Source: Phlyctochytrium arcticum | Lineage: Eukaryota; Chytridiomycota; Chytridiomycetes; Chytridiales; Chytridiaceae | Assembly: GCA_025602905.1 (NCBI GenBank) | Contig: JAHLKI010000016.1 | Span: forward strand, 62,001-126,000 | Direction of reading: 5' to 3' | Length of the DNA stretch: 64,000 bases | In this document: positions 23,201 to 34,232 of the stretch, piece by piece | Position numbering within the stretch: position 1 is the first letter of the stretch | Layout: the number at the start of each line of letters is the position of its first letter | Position numbers and translations under genes: made by a program | Notes under the pieces: model-generated | Database searches by the model: none | Told to the model about the DNA's origin: nothing | The model's input: only the letters and a program-made list of their open reading frames with translations

Positions 23201-24017
23201 GCAACAAATGAGGCGGCGGAAATACAACATCCGGCGACGCGCTTATAATCGTCTTTTCTATTTGCCGAATGGCACGATCGAATCGCGTACTACTGTCAAT
23301 CTGCGGCTCTGGGGACGGTGATCGACTGCGCAAGCTACCATTCGCTCCACTGTTGTGTCCCTCCCGTCTGATCCATCGCCAGAGTGCTTTACTAACATTA
23401 CGGGAAGGTGATGGGGCAACAATATCCGTTGAGCGCCCCGGTAACGCTTTGGTGACAGCTTCATCATCTGCGCCTCTGGTCACGAAATGGTCGGCAAAGA
23501 GGAACATTTCCAGCTTTAAATGACACACGACAAAAATGACCAACTCCAAAACCTTCTCCACGCGCGCCACTTCTTTCTCGGGTCCCTTCAGAATGACTGT
23601 TCCCCCCAACTCCATCATGCGCTCATCCATGCCGGATGTGATTTGCGCATCTGTCGGACCGGGAAGATATCGAGATTCTTGTGGTAGACCCTCATGTGCT
23701 GATACGATGTGAACCAGATGATGCAGCTCAGGGGATGGCGGACTTCCCATTACTTCCAAAGCATAGGGGATGTCTTGGGCAACCTCGAGAGCCACGTCCA
23801 GTATCACGGTTTCCCATATTGTGGAGTTGACATAGACTTCTTGCAAAGCCTGATGAATGAGGGCCGAGATATGGCTATGTGAGCGTGCATCGAGGTTGAC
23901 CCGAGGAGGAGGGAGTGGTGGGCTAAGAGCTGGAGGTCGGCACGAGGTAAATGGCTTTTCCAGCTCCTGTAAGGAGGGCTCTGTGATGGGAGTAGGGGTC
24001 GGGACCGCGGTCAACAT
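20226..24017 (-). CDS. FAB1: Phosphatidylinositol 3-phosphate 5-kinase, FYVE-less
   Basis: Eight exons (21850-24017, 21680-21787, 21431-21615, 21207-21377, 21039-21148, 20850-20978, 20354-20789, 20226-20296). Makes PI(3,5)P2 on endosome/vacuole membranes. N-terminal residues 1-200 carry pieces of the chaperonin-like region (GLPQESRYLPG, GGTVILKGP). Next comes the Cys/His-rich CHK region (CPDTMCGKPMGEHVITYTH, TACRSC, SSGTWHVSFAKYLEL). The kinase has SSIIAFALR, FFKTHDDQLVMKQ, IMEHLF, FDLKG, NVMDYSLLVG and IVDFIGPYTW. There is no FYVE finger, and the chaperonin-like part looks far shorter than usual. The final exon is short and ends in a basic tail. Confidence 0.9.
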
Positions 24018-24726
24018 TTTATCAGCGCCTGCGCCGGAAGGTGATAATCAAAGGGCCTCGAAGTTGAGTAGAACGGTCTCGAGGAATATCTATGGCTCGA
24101 TTGCTCCAATATTGAAGGGTCGCGCCAATGTTACGTTTGGCACCTGCTGGACAGACACATCAGAATACGGAATCGATTTAGGATGCAAAATTGCCCACAA
24201 TACGAACCAATGCTTGCAGAGTAGCTTGTCTATTAATTCAAAGTTCTTTCTAGGTGTATCTGGAAAGTGGAACGCTTGGCCTTCTCAAGATACCATGTTC
24301 TGAGTAATATAAAAAGTCAGCATAAACAGACAAACAACATGTCCCAACTATCCATCGAAGAACCTTTATCCCGTATGTTCCAATAGATCTATTCCGCCGG
24401 AAAGTAGGAGTCTGCACAAATGTAGGGAAAGATGCCAACGGGACCGCTATCGGCGCTCGAATGGTGTTGTACAAGAGGTGACGCAGGGCCATGCTTTGAG
24501 CCTACTCAGAGGCCAAAAAAGAAAGCGGCTGGAAGATGGCCACAGTGAGCAGGAACTTGTTGACCGCCCAGTAATATGCTCTACCAGCAAGGAAGGGAAA
24601 AAAGATCACCGTCCGTACCCGTACAAACTGTCTAGTGCGGAAAGGCCCAGCTCAAAGCTTCAACCGTTGTGTATGTCACTCCTCAGCCCTAACCCCGCGA
24701 TTGCCGGCACCCAAGATTGAAAACAC
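24018..24726. other. Intergenic; possible small plus-strand gene
   Basis: From an ATG at 24339, MSQLSIEEPLSR joins by two very short putative introns (35 and 32 nt) to DANGTAIGARMVLYKR and a Lys/Arg-rich segment (GQKRKRLEDGHSEQELV) ending at 24720. The reading is protein-like, but these introns are shorter than any other here. No family recognised. Confidence 0.3.
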
Positions 24727-26105
24727 TCAACGCAACGATATATGTATTTTACATTGGCCATCTTTACTAGACTTGAGGCCCCACGATAAACAGTAGTGCG
24801 CAGAGAGTAGTTCCCACTCTTCAATCTCATCAAAGACCTCCAGCTTTTGTAATCTGATAATAAAAACTCATGAGTTCAATTTCCACCGCGCGGTCATTCG
24901 CAATTTACCGGTCACGCTCGTCTGGAGATACATTCGCCCATACAGCGTTGATGTCCAGAACATGCCCCTCGTCCCAGCCTTGCGCTTGGTATCGCGTCTT
25001 TTGTGAGTCCACGGTCGGGTATGCGTCTAACCCAGGAAGCTGGATGCCCCTCATCTAAAAGCGAGATTGAGATTGATGGAATGACTTGTAGGGGCGTGAC
25101 ATAGCACTCTTACCTTCAGGTTACGAACCATGGTCACCCCAAACGCGTCCCCCGGATTGACCATCTCATAAGTCAAAAACATGGCAGGCCCTTCAGTCGC
25201 CTCTGCTGCCCATCCGATTAAACGTTTCGCCACCTCGGGCTCCAAGTACACCAGGCAGCATTCAGAGAGAAACATTGTCGCTGCAGTGGGATCCAAGTGC
25301 TTGGCCAGTTTACCAAGGGCATCCGGATCCCGGAGGTCGAGGGGAAGGACATGGAACGAACTAGATATCAGCTCGGTACCACCAGACGCTGTAACTGTAT
25401 ATCAGCTATTGTTATAAATATAGTTGAAGTTTAACGTACCAAGAGCGTGATCAGCATCCAGAAGGGCAGACATTGCCTTTGAGGTCTTTATTGTGCGAAT
25501 CTTCTGCATGGTCACTTCCGGAAAGTCCACCTCTATGTACTTGTCAGGCTGCAATCCCAGCTCCTACAAAATACGCAGTAAGGCATTGATGGCAAGTTAC
25601 CAGAACCGAAGCTGCATTTTCAAACCTTCAGGAGAAACCAACGCGTATCTGATCCGGCCCCCAGTACCACAATCTGCTTTCTACCATGCTTTCCACTCCC
25701 CGTATCACTTTTCAGAAACTGCTCGACAAAGGTGTCTATTGTCTTTGACCTCAAATACGTCCCTAGAGAGAAGAATACAGAAGATCAAACTTCCAAGTAC
25801 ACGAGTATAAACAAACGCTCAAAATTTACCGCGGTTGATGACTGGCGGCCGTCGTTGTCGCTGGCGTCGCTTGACAAAGTTTTCGATATATGGATCGCGT
25901 ATATAGCCTCCTTGCACTGCGGATCTGATTCCAGATCAATACCTTGGACGGAGAGAGCTCATGATGGGGGGACGTACAGGCGACTCACCGCCGCATCGTC
26001 GTTGGTGCCGCGAATGGCGTCGTCTCCAGATTCATTATGGAGTCCAGCGGGATCGACAGATCGGAAATCAGAGTCTGGGAATCCAAAGGGAGTGGCACTA
26101 CTCAT
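24727..26105 (-). CDS. PPM1: Leucine carboxyl methyltransferase (PP2A methyltransferase)
   Basis: About seven exons. Methylates the C-terminal Leu of the PP2A catalytic subunit, controlling regulatory-subunit choice. Evidence: DDAIRGTNDDAA near the start, GGYIRDPYIENFV, SAM-site GAGSDTRWFLL, YIEVDFPEVT, LDLRDP, FLSECCLVYLEPEVA, FLTYEMVNPGDAFG, LPGLDAYPTVDSQ and EVFDEIEEWELLSAHY, all in family order. The start at 26105 begins MSSATPFGF; an earlier in-frame Met at 26231 is less likely. The donor after NDDAA (GTGAGT) does not close the frame cleanly with the next exon, so this junction is uncertain. Confidence 0.9.
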
Positions 26106-26538
26106 ACTGGCTGTAATTGTTTTGGCTGGGTGGTTGTATGGTGGCAAGATGACAGTAGTGGACCGCGACTCTGCCGCGACTCTCACCTCTTGCTCTGCAA
26201 TTGACAAGATGCGCTGCGCTGAGCTGCGCATTCACAATTGTGACACCATGTCAATTTCCAAGTTAACTGTTATTCTGTGAGCTCGGGTTTTAGTTGCAAG
26301 CAACGATTGTGTGATCTTCGCGGGGAATTAGTAGCTGCCATGCTGAGTGTTATGAAATTGCCCACTGCTGTAAGTCAAATGTCATCTCAAGGCAAACGGA
26401 ACAGGGTCAACTTGATACTACTTTGATAAGCTATTTACAATTACTAGAAATCCAAAAAAAAGGACTATATACAAAAAGGTATGCCTATATGCGAAAGAAA
26501 GCTAGCCTAGCTATGTGGATGCGGATAAAGTAGTGGAT
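26106..26538. other. Intergenic, nothing recognised
   Basis: 5' flank of the methyltransferase and 3' flank of the TM-SH3 gene. No supported feature. Confidence 0.4.
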
Positions 26539-28320
26539 CTAGCGCGGTGCGAAATTCAGACTCTCTCTTCGTGATGATTGAATGTTTTCCATTTGAAAGA
26601 CAGGCATGTCATTGCCCTCGGGGTGGAGGACACCCAGTGGGAACGCCCCAATTTCTCCCTGCTCGTTTTCGCCAACACCCCATCCATCCTCAAATGCTTC
26701 ATGTACAAAGACGGTATCACCGGGATACAGTTCAATCTCGTCGTCCAGGACAGGTCGATAGGGTTTTGCCACTCGTCTCAAGGTTCCTTCGGGAGGGGCG
26801 CCAATCACGGATGCGTCCATCGTAGATCGTTGGTCAATGACACTCAGCTCACGACCCCCTTCGCGCGCGAGTAACGTAGAATTGGAGAGATTGATGTAAG
26901 ATAAAGGCGTATTGGGGAGAGGAAAGCTGGGGGGATGCCGGGACTTGGCATTGGCTTTGAGAGTCGCGGCATTGTAAAACTCGGGGTCTGGGGTATATGT
27001 AGCAGAGTAGGGTTGTTGGTCTCCGATGTTGTAAGTCGGTTCTACAGGATTATACGGGTTGAATGAGGCATTTCCTGCGCTCTTGATTGTGATGTCAGCA
27101 CCGCATTGATGCGAATTGCGCAGGTGTACGGGAAGGGTCACTGAGCAATACGAGCAGGTAAACACTGCAGGATTTTGATCCCGAGGAGCAGAGCGGCTTC
27201 TTGAAGTTTGATTGTTTGGGAGGCCGCCGTAAACACTGTAGAACTGACCAACCGTGGATGTGGTCATGGCGGATACTGTGGGTTGACGCTGGGATCGCGA
27301 AGTCTGCACTGGATAGGTGGGAGGATATCCTGTTGGCATAGGTGGCATGGGGTATGTGTTTTGCAAAGGTGCACCCGGTCGGGGGGCGCTTTGCGAACCT
27401 GGGACTTGCAAAAAAGGTGAATTTTTGCCCACATTTTTGGTGCGCAAATCCGGTCCTGGACTCTGACCCAGCCCGTTGCTGTAGTTGGCCTGTCGTTCAT
27501 CCACCACCACTTTAGTCAAGGTGGAAATCTTGGGAGATGGTCGCCCTAGACTTGGCATATCCTTGCTATTGGAGAGGGTATTGGTCTTTCCGGTCCCTGT
27601 TTCGGGAACGGAGGATAATTGAAATACGTTTGACGACCGAGGATCTGCTTTGCGACGGGCTGCACGAGAGATTGGAAGTACGACGGCGGCCAAGGCGCCT
27701 AGACTCAGGAATGCGATTTGACCCCCGTAGAGTGGCGTGCCCATGGTAATCTCCATGGGTTTTGCTGGTGCAGTCGTATTGGTTGGAAGATTTGTCTGTC
27801 GTGACACAACCCTGTTCAAAGTTGAGTTGGAGGTATTGGGAGCGTTTACTTTGGTATCATTGTGTGCTGTCATGTCCCAGTCCTGGTGTCCCAGCCGACT
27901 GTAGTAATCACACAGGGACTCGCCAACTATCAGACGTCGGTCGGCCACGACCTTGTCCACCATCGAAGGATAGAAGATGTTGAGGATCATGAGAAGATGG
28001 ACAATGCTCAGGCCCAACATAATCACAGCCATTATCGCATACTGCATCGGACAATTAGCCTTGAGAACCAACAATCACCACATTGCAACGGAAACACTCA
28101 CCATAATCGTAAAGACTTTTGACTTTCGTATTATAGCCAAAACTCCGAGCAATGTGAGGACACCCAGGAGGGCAGCCAATGCAATAACCGCCCATGTCGC
28201 CTTGTCCAGAAAGAAGCAGACAGTAATGGCCCCTCCAATCAGCTTTAGAGGTGTGAGTGAGCTATAGTGAAAACAAAAGGCCACAGGTTTGCACTTACAA
28301 CATGGGCTGTGAGAAGACAT
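26539..28320 (-). CDS. Multi-pass membrane protein with C-terminal SH3 domain
   Basis: Two exons (28102-28320, 26539-28059; phase 0) give 579 residues. Hydrophobic helices: LKLIGGAITVCFFL, VIALAALLGVLTLLGVLAII, IMAVIMLGLSIVHLLMILNI, and after a loop of about 100 residues with several N-glycosylation sequons, AFLSLGALAAVVLPI. A long disordered linker follows, with a Cys/His cluster (CSYCSVTLPVHLRNSHQCG) that could bind zinc. The last 100 residues are an SH3 domain (PVLDDEIELYPGDTVFV, EDGWGVGEN, GAFPLGVL). Overall plan (four helices plus SH3) recalls the osmosensor Sho1, but Sho1 has no large extracellular loop or Cys cluster. Role as a surface sensor or scaffold is inferred. Confidence 0.75.
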
Positions 28321-30062
28321 GCAAGCGTTGGGACTGGCTTAAGGCATGACCTTTTGGCCATTGCGAGGACCACCTAAAGATTGGAAAGTGGGCCCGCCTA
28401 GTGGAAATATCGTCCGAGTCCGATAGCAAAAGATGGTAAAAGTCAACAGCACTCGTTGCCAGCAAGAACAGTTTGATCTGAGGTGAAGATTCTTATGAGG
28501 AAACTGCAAAGTCGGTAAACGAGCGAGGGGGACTGCATATACGGTGGTGGTTTTGTTGGGAGCGGTAAAGAGAAAGGCTTCTATTGTGCTGTAAATTCTA
28601 ATTCAACTGAATCAACTCTTCCTTGCGATAAAAATGCCAAAAGTCTTGTCTTAGTGTGGAAATTGCCTGGAGATTGAAGCGATGAATGCTGTAACTCCGC
28701 CCAGCGCAAGAAACGGCCGCCTGGCCCAACGCCACACCGTTTCCACTAACGGCGCCGTTACACGCGTCTTTGGCGCGCCGTCCGCCGCAGGGCCGTCCGG
28801 GTGCGGCGCAGTCTCAAGACGCTGAACAGCCTGGAAACAGCCTGAACTCCGACCTGGGGGGCTCTAAGGCTCTTTTGCCGGAATGAAAACCAAGGCACTA
28901 ATCCCTACTCGAGTAACATTGCAGACTAGGATCTGACAGCAGCTCATCAAAAACTTGCCACATACACACATACGCCACTACCATTAAACTGTGCACCATT
29001 TCATTTCTTCCACAATATGAGTCTGTACCCCAGAACATTTTTCATAATGAGCCTGTACTCTAGAACTTTTTGGGCAAAGATGATTTTGCGTTCGAAATGA
29101 AAAAGTTCATAGAATAATGTGCCATGACATCCGGTCATGCCCAACACCCATGCCCTGACTTGTAGAGCGCCGCCCTCCCACTCGGGGTTTCACCGACCGC
29201 GCAACAGATACGATCCTGACTTCTAAACGGAGTTGCAAACCCAAAGAAAAGTCGGGCCAAAACAACCGTGGGAGTACGCGCAGCCAGGATATAGTCCGAG
29301 CATCGCGCTTACAACTTCTCACGGGTCTTGATTGGGAACTGAAAAATTTCTTAAATGTCAAACTTGTTTCTAGACGGACACTAATTCAACCGGAGGACCT
29401 TTCAACCTTTGCGCAAAATGTCGCCAAAGCAGAGGAACCCCATGGAATGCATGCTGACAAGATCATCACCCGCTATATCATGAACAAAGGATCAATACGA
29501 ATACCACAGAATCTACATCTCCTTGCAAATTCTCAACACTATAGTAGAGATCAACTGCGTGCCAGTCCTGTTTCAGCATTCAAACCCCTAGATTAGAACC
29601 TACTACCTGGCGTTGTGGTATCGAAGGGAAGCCATGAAGCCTCACCGAAGGTCTGAAGCCACCTCATACGCGTGCATCTTTGCAGTGCAAAAGCGATACT
29701 TTCTCCCCGTCAGAGGAAGTAGGTCAAGCAAAATCTGCCTCTCTCCAACGGATGGATCGGACCCATACATGTTTCCGGTTTTATCCATCGAGCAATTGAC
29801 GATCCTATCCAAAGAGGTGTGCCACAAGTCAGACAGTCCCCCATGCAATCATATAGTCGAAGCACAAGAAGATACGTTCAAAGGTGATTTCCCTCTGGCT
29901 TCCAGTTCAAACTGCGAGAGGTGGGAAGGCCGGGGAAGGCAGCTCAGGCGAAGTTTTATAAAATGCGATAGGGTTACACAAGAGGAATCTCAAACCTGCC
30001 ACTTGGGGGTTCAGTCAAAACGAAATTAACCTTGAAAAATCTTCTCGCAATCCAAGCGCAAA
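28321..30062. other. Gene-poor stretch
   Basis: Includes a GC-rich part around 28.7-28.85 kb. An open plus-strand frame at 29613-30029 (138 codons) resembles no family and is crossed by a minus-strand frame, so I do not call it. No repeat or RNA gene seen. Confidence 0.4.
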
Positions 30063-31271
30063 ATGGAGAACTCAAAGGTATATAAAGGTTTAGAACGCTC
30101 TGCATCCATGTTGGGCAACATAAAGGCACTTCCAGCGAACTCATACTACGGTTCGTTTTGCCAAACAATGTAGGCAGCCCTCAAGAAGCGTATGCTTGCC
30201 ACACCTGTGGTGCGGAAACAAAATATATCTGCAAGTTCCTTATCCAATGCCCCACCACCTCCATCAGTATCCTCTTCAGATTCTAAAAAGCGAAAGCTCC
30301 CTCCAGCACTCGGTAAGCTGCAGTAGAGAACACCTGTCGCAAAACGACAGTCATTGAAATCCCGTCCTATTAGCTCCTACACCCACATACGCTCTCTCCG
30401 ATGTCGCAACCAATACCAAAGTCTATACCATCATTAATACCCTCAAGGAAAGAGACGGGAATGGTGAACCCCCGTTGACGGAAAAGGAAATCATGCGGCT
30501 CACAGCCATTAATGTGACATCTACACCGGGGTTGGCGGACTTGCTGCGACATAATCCCAAGATTATCTGGAATCCGACAAATAAGACATACCAGTACAGG
30601 GTAGGGTCTTCATATGTCCTTTGCCGTGTGTTTAAAGACTAATCTGTCATGCAACTTAGCCAAAGTATACCATTCGATCAAAAGAGGATCTTGTTGCGCT
30701 TGTCAAGGAACACCGCTTTGAGGGCGGCATGGAAGTAAAAGAGTTACTGGATTCATGGAACAATGTGATACCCGTCATCCAGGAACTTGAGAAATCGGGT
30801 GACTTGTTTGCGCTCAAGACAAAGGATGGGAAACCACGAATCGTGTTCTATAATGACAAGGAATTGAATGTAACCATGTCATCAGGTCAGTGAAGGGCAC
30901 ACTATGATGCGCTTGGTGAGATCCTGAGTCTCGTTGTTCTCTAGAATTTCACAAATACTGGCATGAAGTTCAGCTGCCAAAGGAGACTGATCTTGCCAAG
31001 GAACTGGAACGCGCTGGACTGAAATCTATGGAAGTATTCAGTACAATGGACAAGGATGCAGTATGTGATATTGACTTTTAATCTCGCTGCCTTTTGGTAT
31101 TGACAACTTTTTTTGCTACAGAATAAACCTAAAGGCAAACGTCGCCGACAGACCAAACGTATCAAGTTGACCAATACACATTTGGAAGGTTTAGGTATGT
31201 CTACCTAGAGGAAGCACGACTGCAGTCACAACGGCTAACATGCGACTCTAGATATCTTGGGTGCTCTCTGA
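30063..31271 (+). CDS. TFA2: Transcription initiation factor TFIIE subunit beta
   Basis: Seven exons (30063-30077, 30174-30312, 30374-30600, 30660-30885, 30945-31060, 31122-31194, 31252-31271), all phases consistent. Acts with TFIIE alpha in recruiting TFIIH to RNA polymerase II. The two winged-helix parts are recognisable: TNTKVYTIINTLKERD with PPLTEKEIMRLT, then KYTIRSKEDLVALVKEHRFE with VKELLDSWNNVIPVIQELE and LFALKTKDGKPRIVFYND. The C-terminus has the basic stretch KPKGKRRRQTKRIKLTNTHL, usual in the family. The first exon encodes only five residues (MENSK); an alternative start inside exon 2 is possible. Confidence 0.9.
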
Positions 31272-31456
31272 TGCAAAATCCCCCGATAGTCAAGTAAGGG
31301 AAGGCCGTCGACCACGTAAACTGTATATAGAGCTGCTGGGCAGGCAAAGTGGTATTAGCCCTCATGAAAGATGGGCATTCTTTTTTTGGTTGATTCCAGC
31401 ATTTTACGCCATACATAAATTATTCACATTGACACATCATCAACCATCCCAAGTCG

Positions 31457-31891
31457 TCATATACGTCTTGCAGGTTTTTCGAATGCCGCTTTTGACAGTG
31501 TGACACTGCGATCCAGCGTTTTGGCTTGCACCTGCCCTTGCGAAAGCAACATCTTTATCTTATCCACATCCGTTTCGTTCCTGTACCGTTCGAAATCGGA
31601 CCGGGCCCAGTCATAAACAAAGTCACGGTCTTCTTTGAGAGGGATATGCCGAGCGGAACGGAGAATAGTGCGGTAGAGGGACAAGACTTTGGAGCGGAGA
31701 AGGAAGGACGAGAGGGAAGGTGTTTGAGGTGGGAGTCGTCGAGCGGTTGGCTTTTTCGGTGGGGGTGGTGTGGTAGGAGTTTTGATTGTGGGTGTTTGTG
31801 ATAGTAGGATTGTCGAGCGAGTGCAGAGTAGCCTTGAGCCGTAGGAGTAGAGGTAGCTGGGTTGCCGTACGTTGAGTGGTACTTTTGACAT
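31457..31891 (-). CDS. LYR-motif mitochondrial protein, LYRM2-like
   Basis: Single exon, 144 residues from the third in-frame Met. The first 70 residues are basic, hydroxylated and Pro-rich, fitting a mitochondrial presequence. VLSLYRTILRSARHIP contains the LYR motif, and VYDWARSDFERYRNETDVDKI and LLSQGQVQAKTL match LYRM2. Known family: accessory subunits and assembly factors of respiratory complexes that bind acyl carrier protein. Divergent from GOT1. Earlier Mets at 31918 and 31906 are possible. Confidence 0.85.
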   Translation of the reverse strand: MSKVPLNVRQPSYLYSYGSRLLCTRSTILLSQTPTIKTPTTPPPPKKPTARRLPPQTPSLSSFLLRSKVLSLYRTILRSARHIPLKEDRDFVYDWARSDFERYRNETDVDKIKMLLSQGQVQAKTLDRSVTLSKAAFEKPARRI

Positions 31892-32363
31892 GCTTATAGC
31901 TGCCATTGGCCTATTCATTTCCGATACCGTACGTTTTTCCAGGACTTCAGGCCGTCAACGGCTGCCACGTTCGATGTATAGGGTTGGAATTGGGCTTTCA
32001 AAATTCGAACTCAACTCAAGAGTATTCTTCCCGATCTCGCAGAACTTTAGCATAGACTCTCTCTATCCCATTAAAAAGCTCTCTTCTGCTTCTCCTCTTC
32101 ACGCGTGTGCAAAGTGCGTCCCACCCATTTTACTCCCGTTCATCAAACCTATTCCCAAAGATCAACGGACGTGATCGCGAGATTTCGAACGGAACAAAGA
32201 CCTCCTCTCTACTTTTCATATCTATCCTTCCTTCCTTGCCAATCAAGACTTGAGCAGGAAGCCTCTGAGTATACGCAAGATGTGGTTAACGGATACGCAA
32301 AGTATGTGAGGGTCAATTGCTGCTGCAAGATTGGGAAAACTGACCAGCGGTTTGGTATTATTC
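31892..32363. promoter_or_regulatory. Divergent promoter, LYRM2-like / GOT1
   Basis: Gap between two head-to-head genes. It includes pyrimidine-rich stretches but no clear TATA element. Confidence 0.4.
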
Positions 32364-32963
32364 ATGTCTCAAACAGAAATCGGAGTGGGCCTGACGGCAT
32401 TTGGGTTGGCGTTTATGCTGCTCGGAGTTATACTCTTCTTTGATGGTGGACTGCTGGCAATCGGGAATGTAAGCCTCTGGTCATCACAGTTCGTCTTCAT
32501 CAAGAACTAAACGTCCATTTGGCCAGGTTTTGTTTCTTGGGGGATTGACCCTTGTTATTGGTCTGCAAAAGACGTTTCTGTTCTTTGCAAGGCCAGAAAA
32601 GTTGCGGGGAACGTTGTGTTTCTTGGGAGGGATCGTTTTGGTATTTGCTCGGTGGCCGGTCATTGGCATGGCAGTTGAGGCTTTTGGATTTGTGAATTTG
32701 TTTGGGTAAGTGGGACATCTGCTCAAATCTTTTGCGTGTTCAGCAGCATTATTAAAGTTTGTCTTGCAGCGACTTCTTTCCAGTAGTAATTGGTTTCCTG
32801 CGAAAAATACCATTCATCGGGACGTTGCTGAATGCCCCGGGAATATCAAGAGTAAGCTCCTTTACAAAATTTCCCAACTCGCCGAGAACCATGCTTGGTG
32901 GCTAATTATCGTTTCATCCGATAGGTTGTTGATAGAATTGTCGGCTCAAAACTGCCAGTCTGA
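32364..32963 (+). CDS. GOT1: Vesicle transport protein GOT1/SFT2 family
   Basis: Four exons (32364-32468, 32527-32705, 32770-32851, 32926-32963) give about 133 residues. Four hydrophobic helices: [58 protein letters not shown] and [17 protein letters not shown]. This is the GOT1 order, ending in [11 protein letters not shown] as in relatives. Known role: Golgi membrane protein aiding COPII/ER-Golgi traffic. Confidence 0.92.
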
Positions 32964-33187
32964 AAATATGGGCGTAGTTCCTTTTTGGTTGGAGGACGTC
33001 AAATTGTAACAATTATGTTGGCTTCACCCTTCTCTATTTCTATTTAATGTGGTGTTCTATTATACTATTTTCGTTCTGATGCGAGTGTGACTGATAACGT
33101 AACGCTATTAAGTGATATGTACATGCTTCGTTGGAAAACTCGGATGGTATGCGATAATAAATATAGTTTGGGTCGGCGACTGCAAGT

Positions 33188-34232
33188 TCAACTTGACGAT
33201 TCATCGTCTTGTTCTACATCTGCATCATCACCACCTGACCCATCTTCGTCATGGACGTGACTGACAGCATCCACCGAGGCCACATCTCCCAGCTGACCAG
33301 CTTGTCTCTGCTGCTCCCTCAAGGCTTCTATCAGCATATCCCTCGTAACAGCCAGATTCATGCCTTCAATTTCGATGCTTTCATTGTCTTCCATTCCGCG
33401 AAGCGCTTCATGGAGGGTATCAAGATGTAGGCGTTCAACCGGAGACGATGACCGGTCCGTTGGAGGCAGTGAACCGCATGATTCGCCATCATTATCTTTC
33501 TCCTCCTCACTATCGTCTTCAAATCCATCAGCCTCATCTTGTGACGATGTTGTTGGCTCAAATTCGGGTGTGAAACCTAAAAGAGCATTCAGTATAAACA
33601 ACAATCCTTGGCATAAGAGAGTTCTAGGGCACTCGCTTACCCCAAAGGTATTCCACAATGTCTTTTCGCTCCTCTTCATTCGCTACTGCAATAGGCTAGT
33701 TGCTTGATGTTAGCCACCCACATACCCTTCTTTCATTGCACACTGATGTATTTACCGTCAGTCCCTCCAAATTCTCTTGCCGAACATCCGCTCCCAACTG
33801 AATCAGTTTTCGAGCCATGTTGACGTTTTCAACCACATGCAGAGGCGTATCCCCGTCCTCGTCAGTCACATTGACATTGCCATTGTAGGTGTTGACTAGG
33901 AGGTCAAGAAGTTCCAAGTGTCCGTATGCAGCCGCAGCGTGCCTAAACAATGAAAATGTTGGTATTTCATTCAATTTTATCATATCTGAGAACGTACATT
34001 GGTGTATATCCACTGATATCTTTAACGTTTGCATCTAAAGGACTGCCCCCTGGTCCGCCTCGCTTGAGAAAGTGCTGCGATAGGAGCTTGTAAGAAACCC
34101 ACACACACTCTGCAAGTATTGTAAACAAACGAAAATCAATACCTCGACAATCTCTATGTCTCCGTCGGCGGCTGCAATCCAGACATTGCTGTCCGCTACA
34201 CCGGGGAGTTCTAGTCCTGGCATAACTTTCAC
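33188..34232 (-). CDS. Ankyrin-repeat protein with acidic C-terminus
   Basis: Five exons (34143-34232, 33998-34074, 33756-33942, 33641-33695, 33188-33576), phases closing. Residues 10-140 hold about four ankyrin repeats (SNVWIAAADGDIEIVE, ISGYTPMHAAAAYGHLELL, EDGDTPLHVV, ARKLIQLGADVRQ, TPIAVANEEERKDIVEYL). The rest is an acidic, Ser-rich region, with IEIEGMNLAVTRDMLIEALR suggesting one helical segment. Resembles small fungal ankyrin proteins of the YCR051w type. Function unknown; protein binding inferred. Confidence 0.85.

Noticed and set aside
29613..30029. Plus-strand 138-codon frame
   Set aside because: A minus-strand frame of similar quality crosses it and no family is recognisable.
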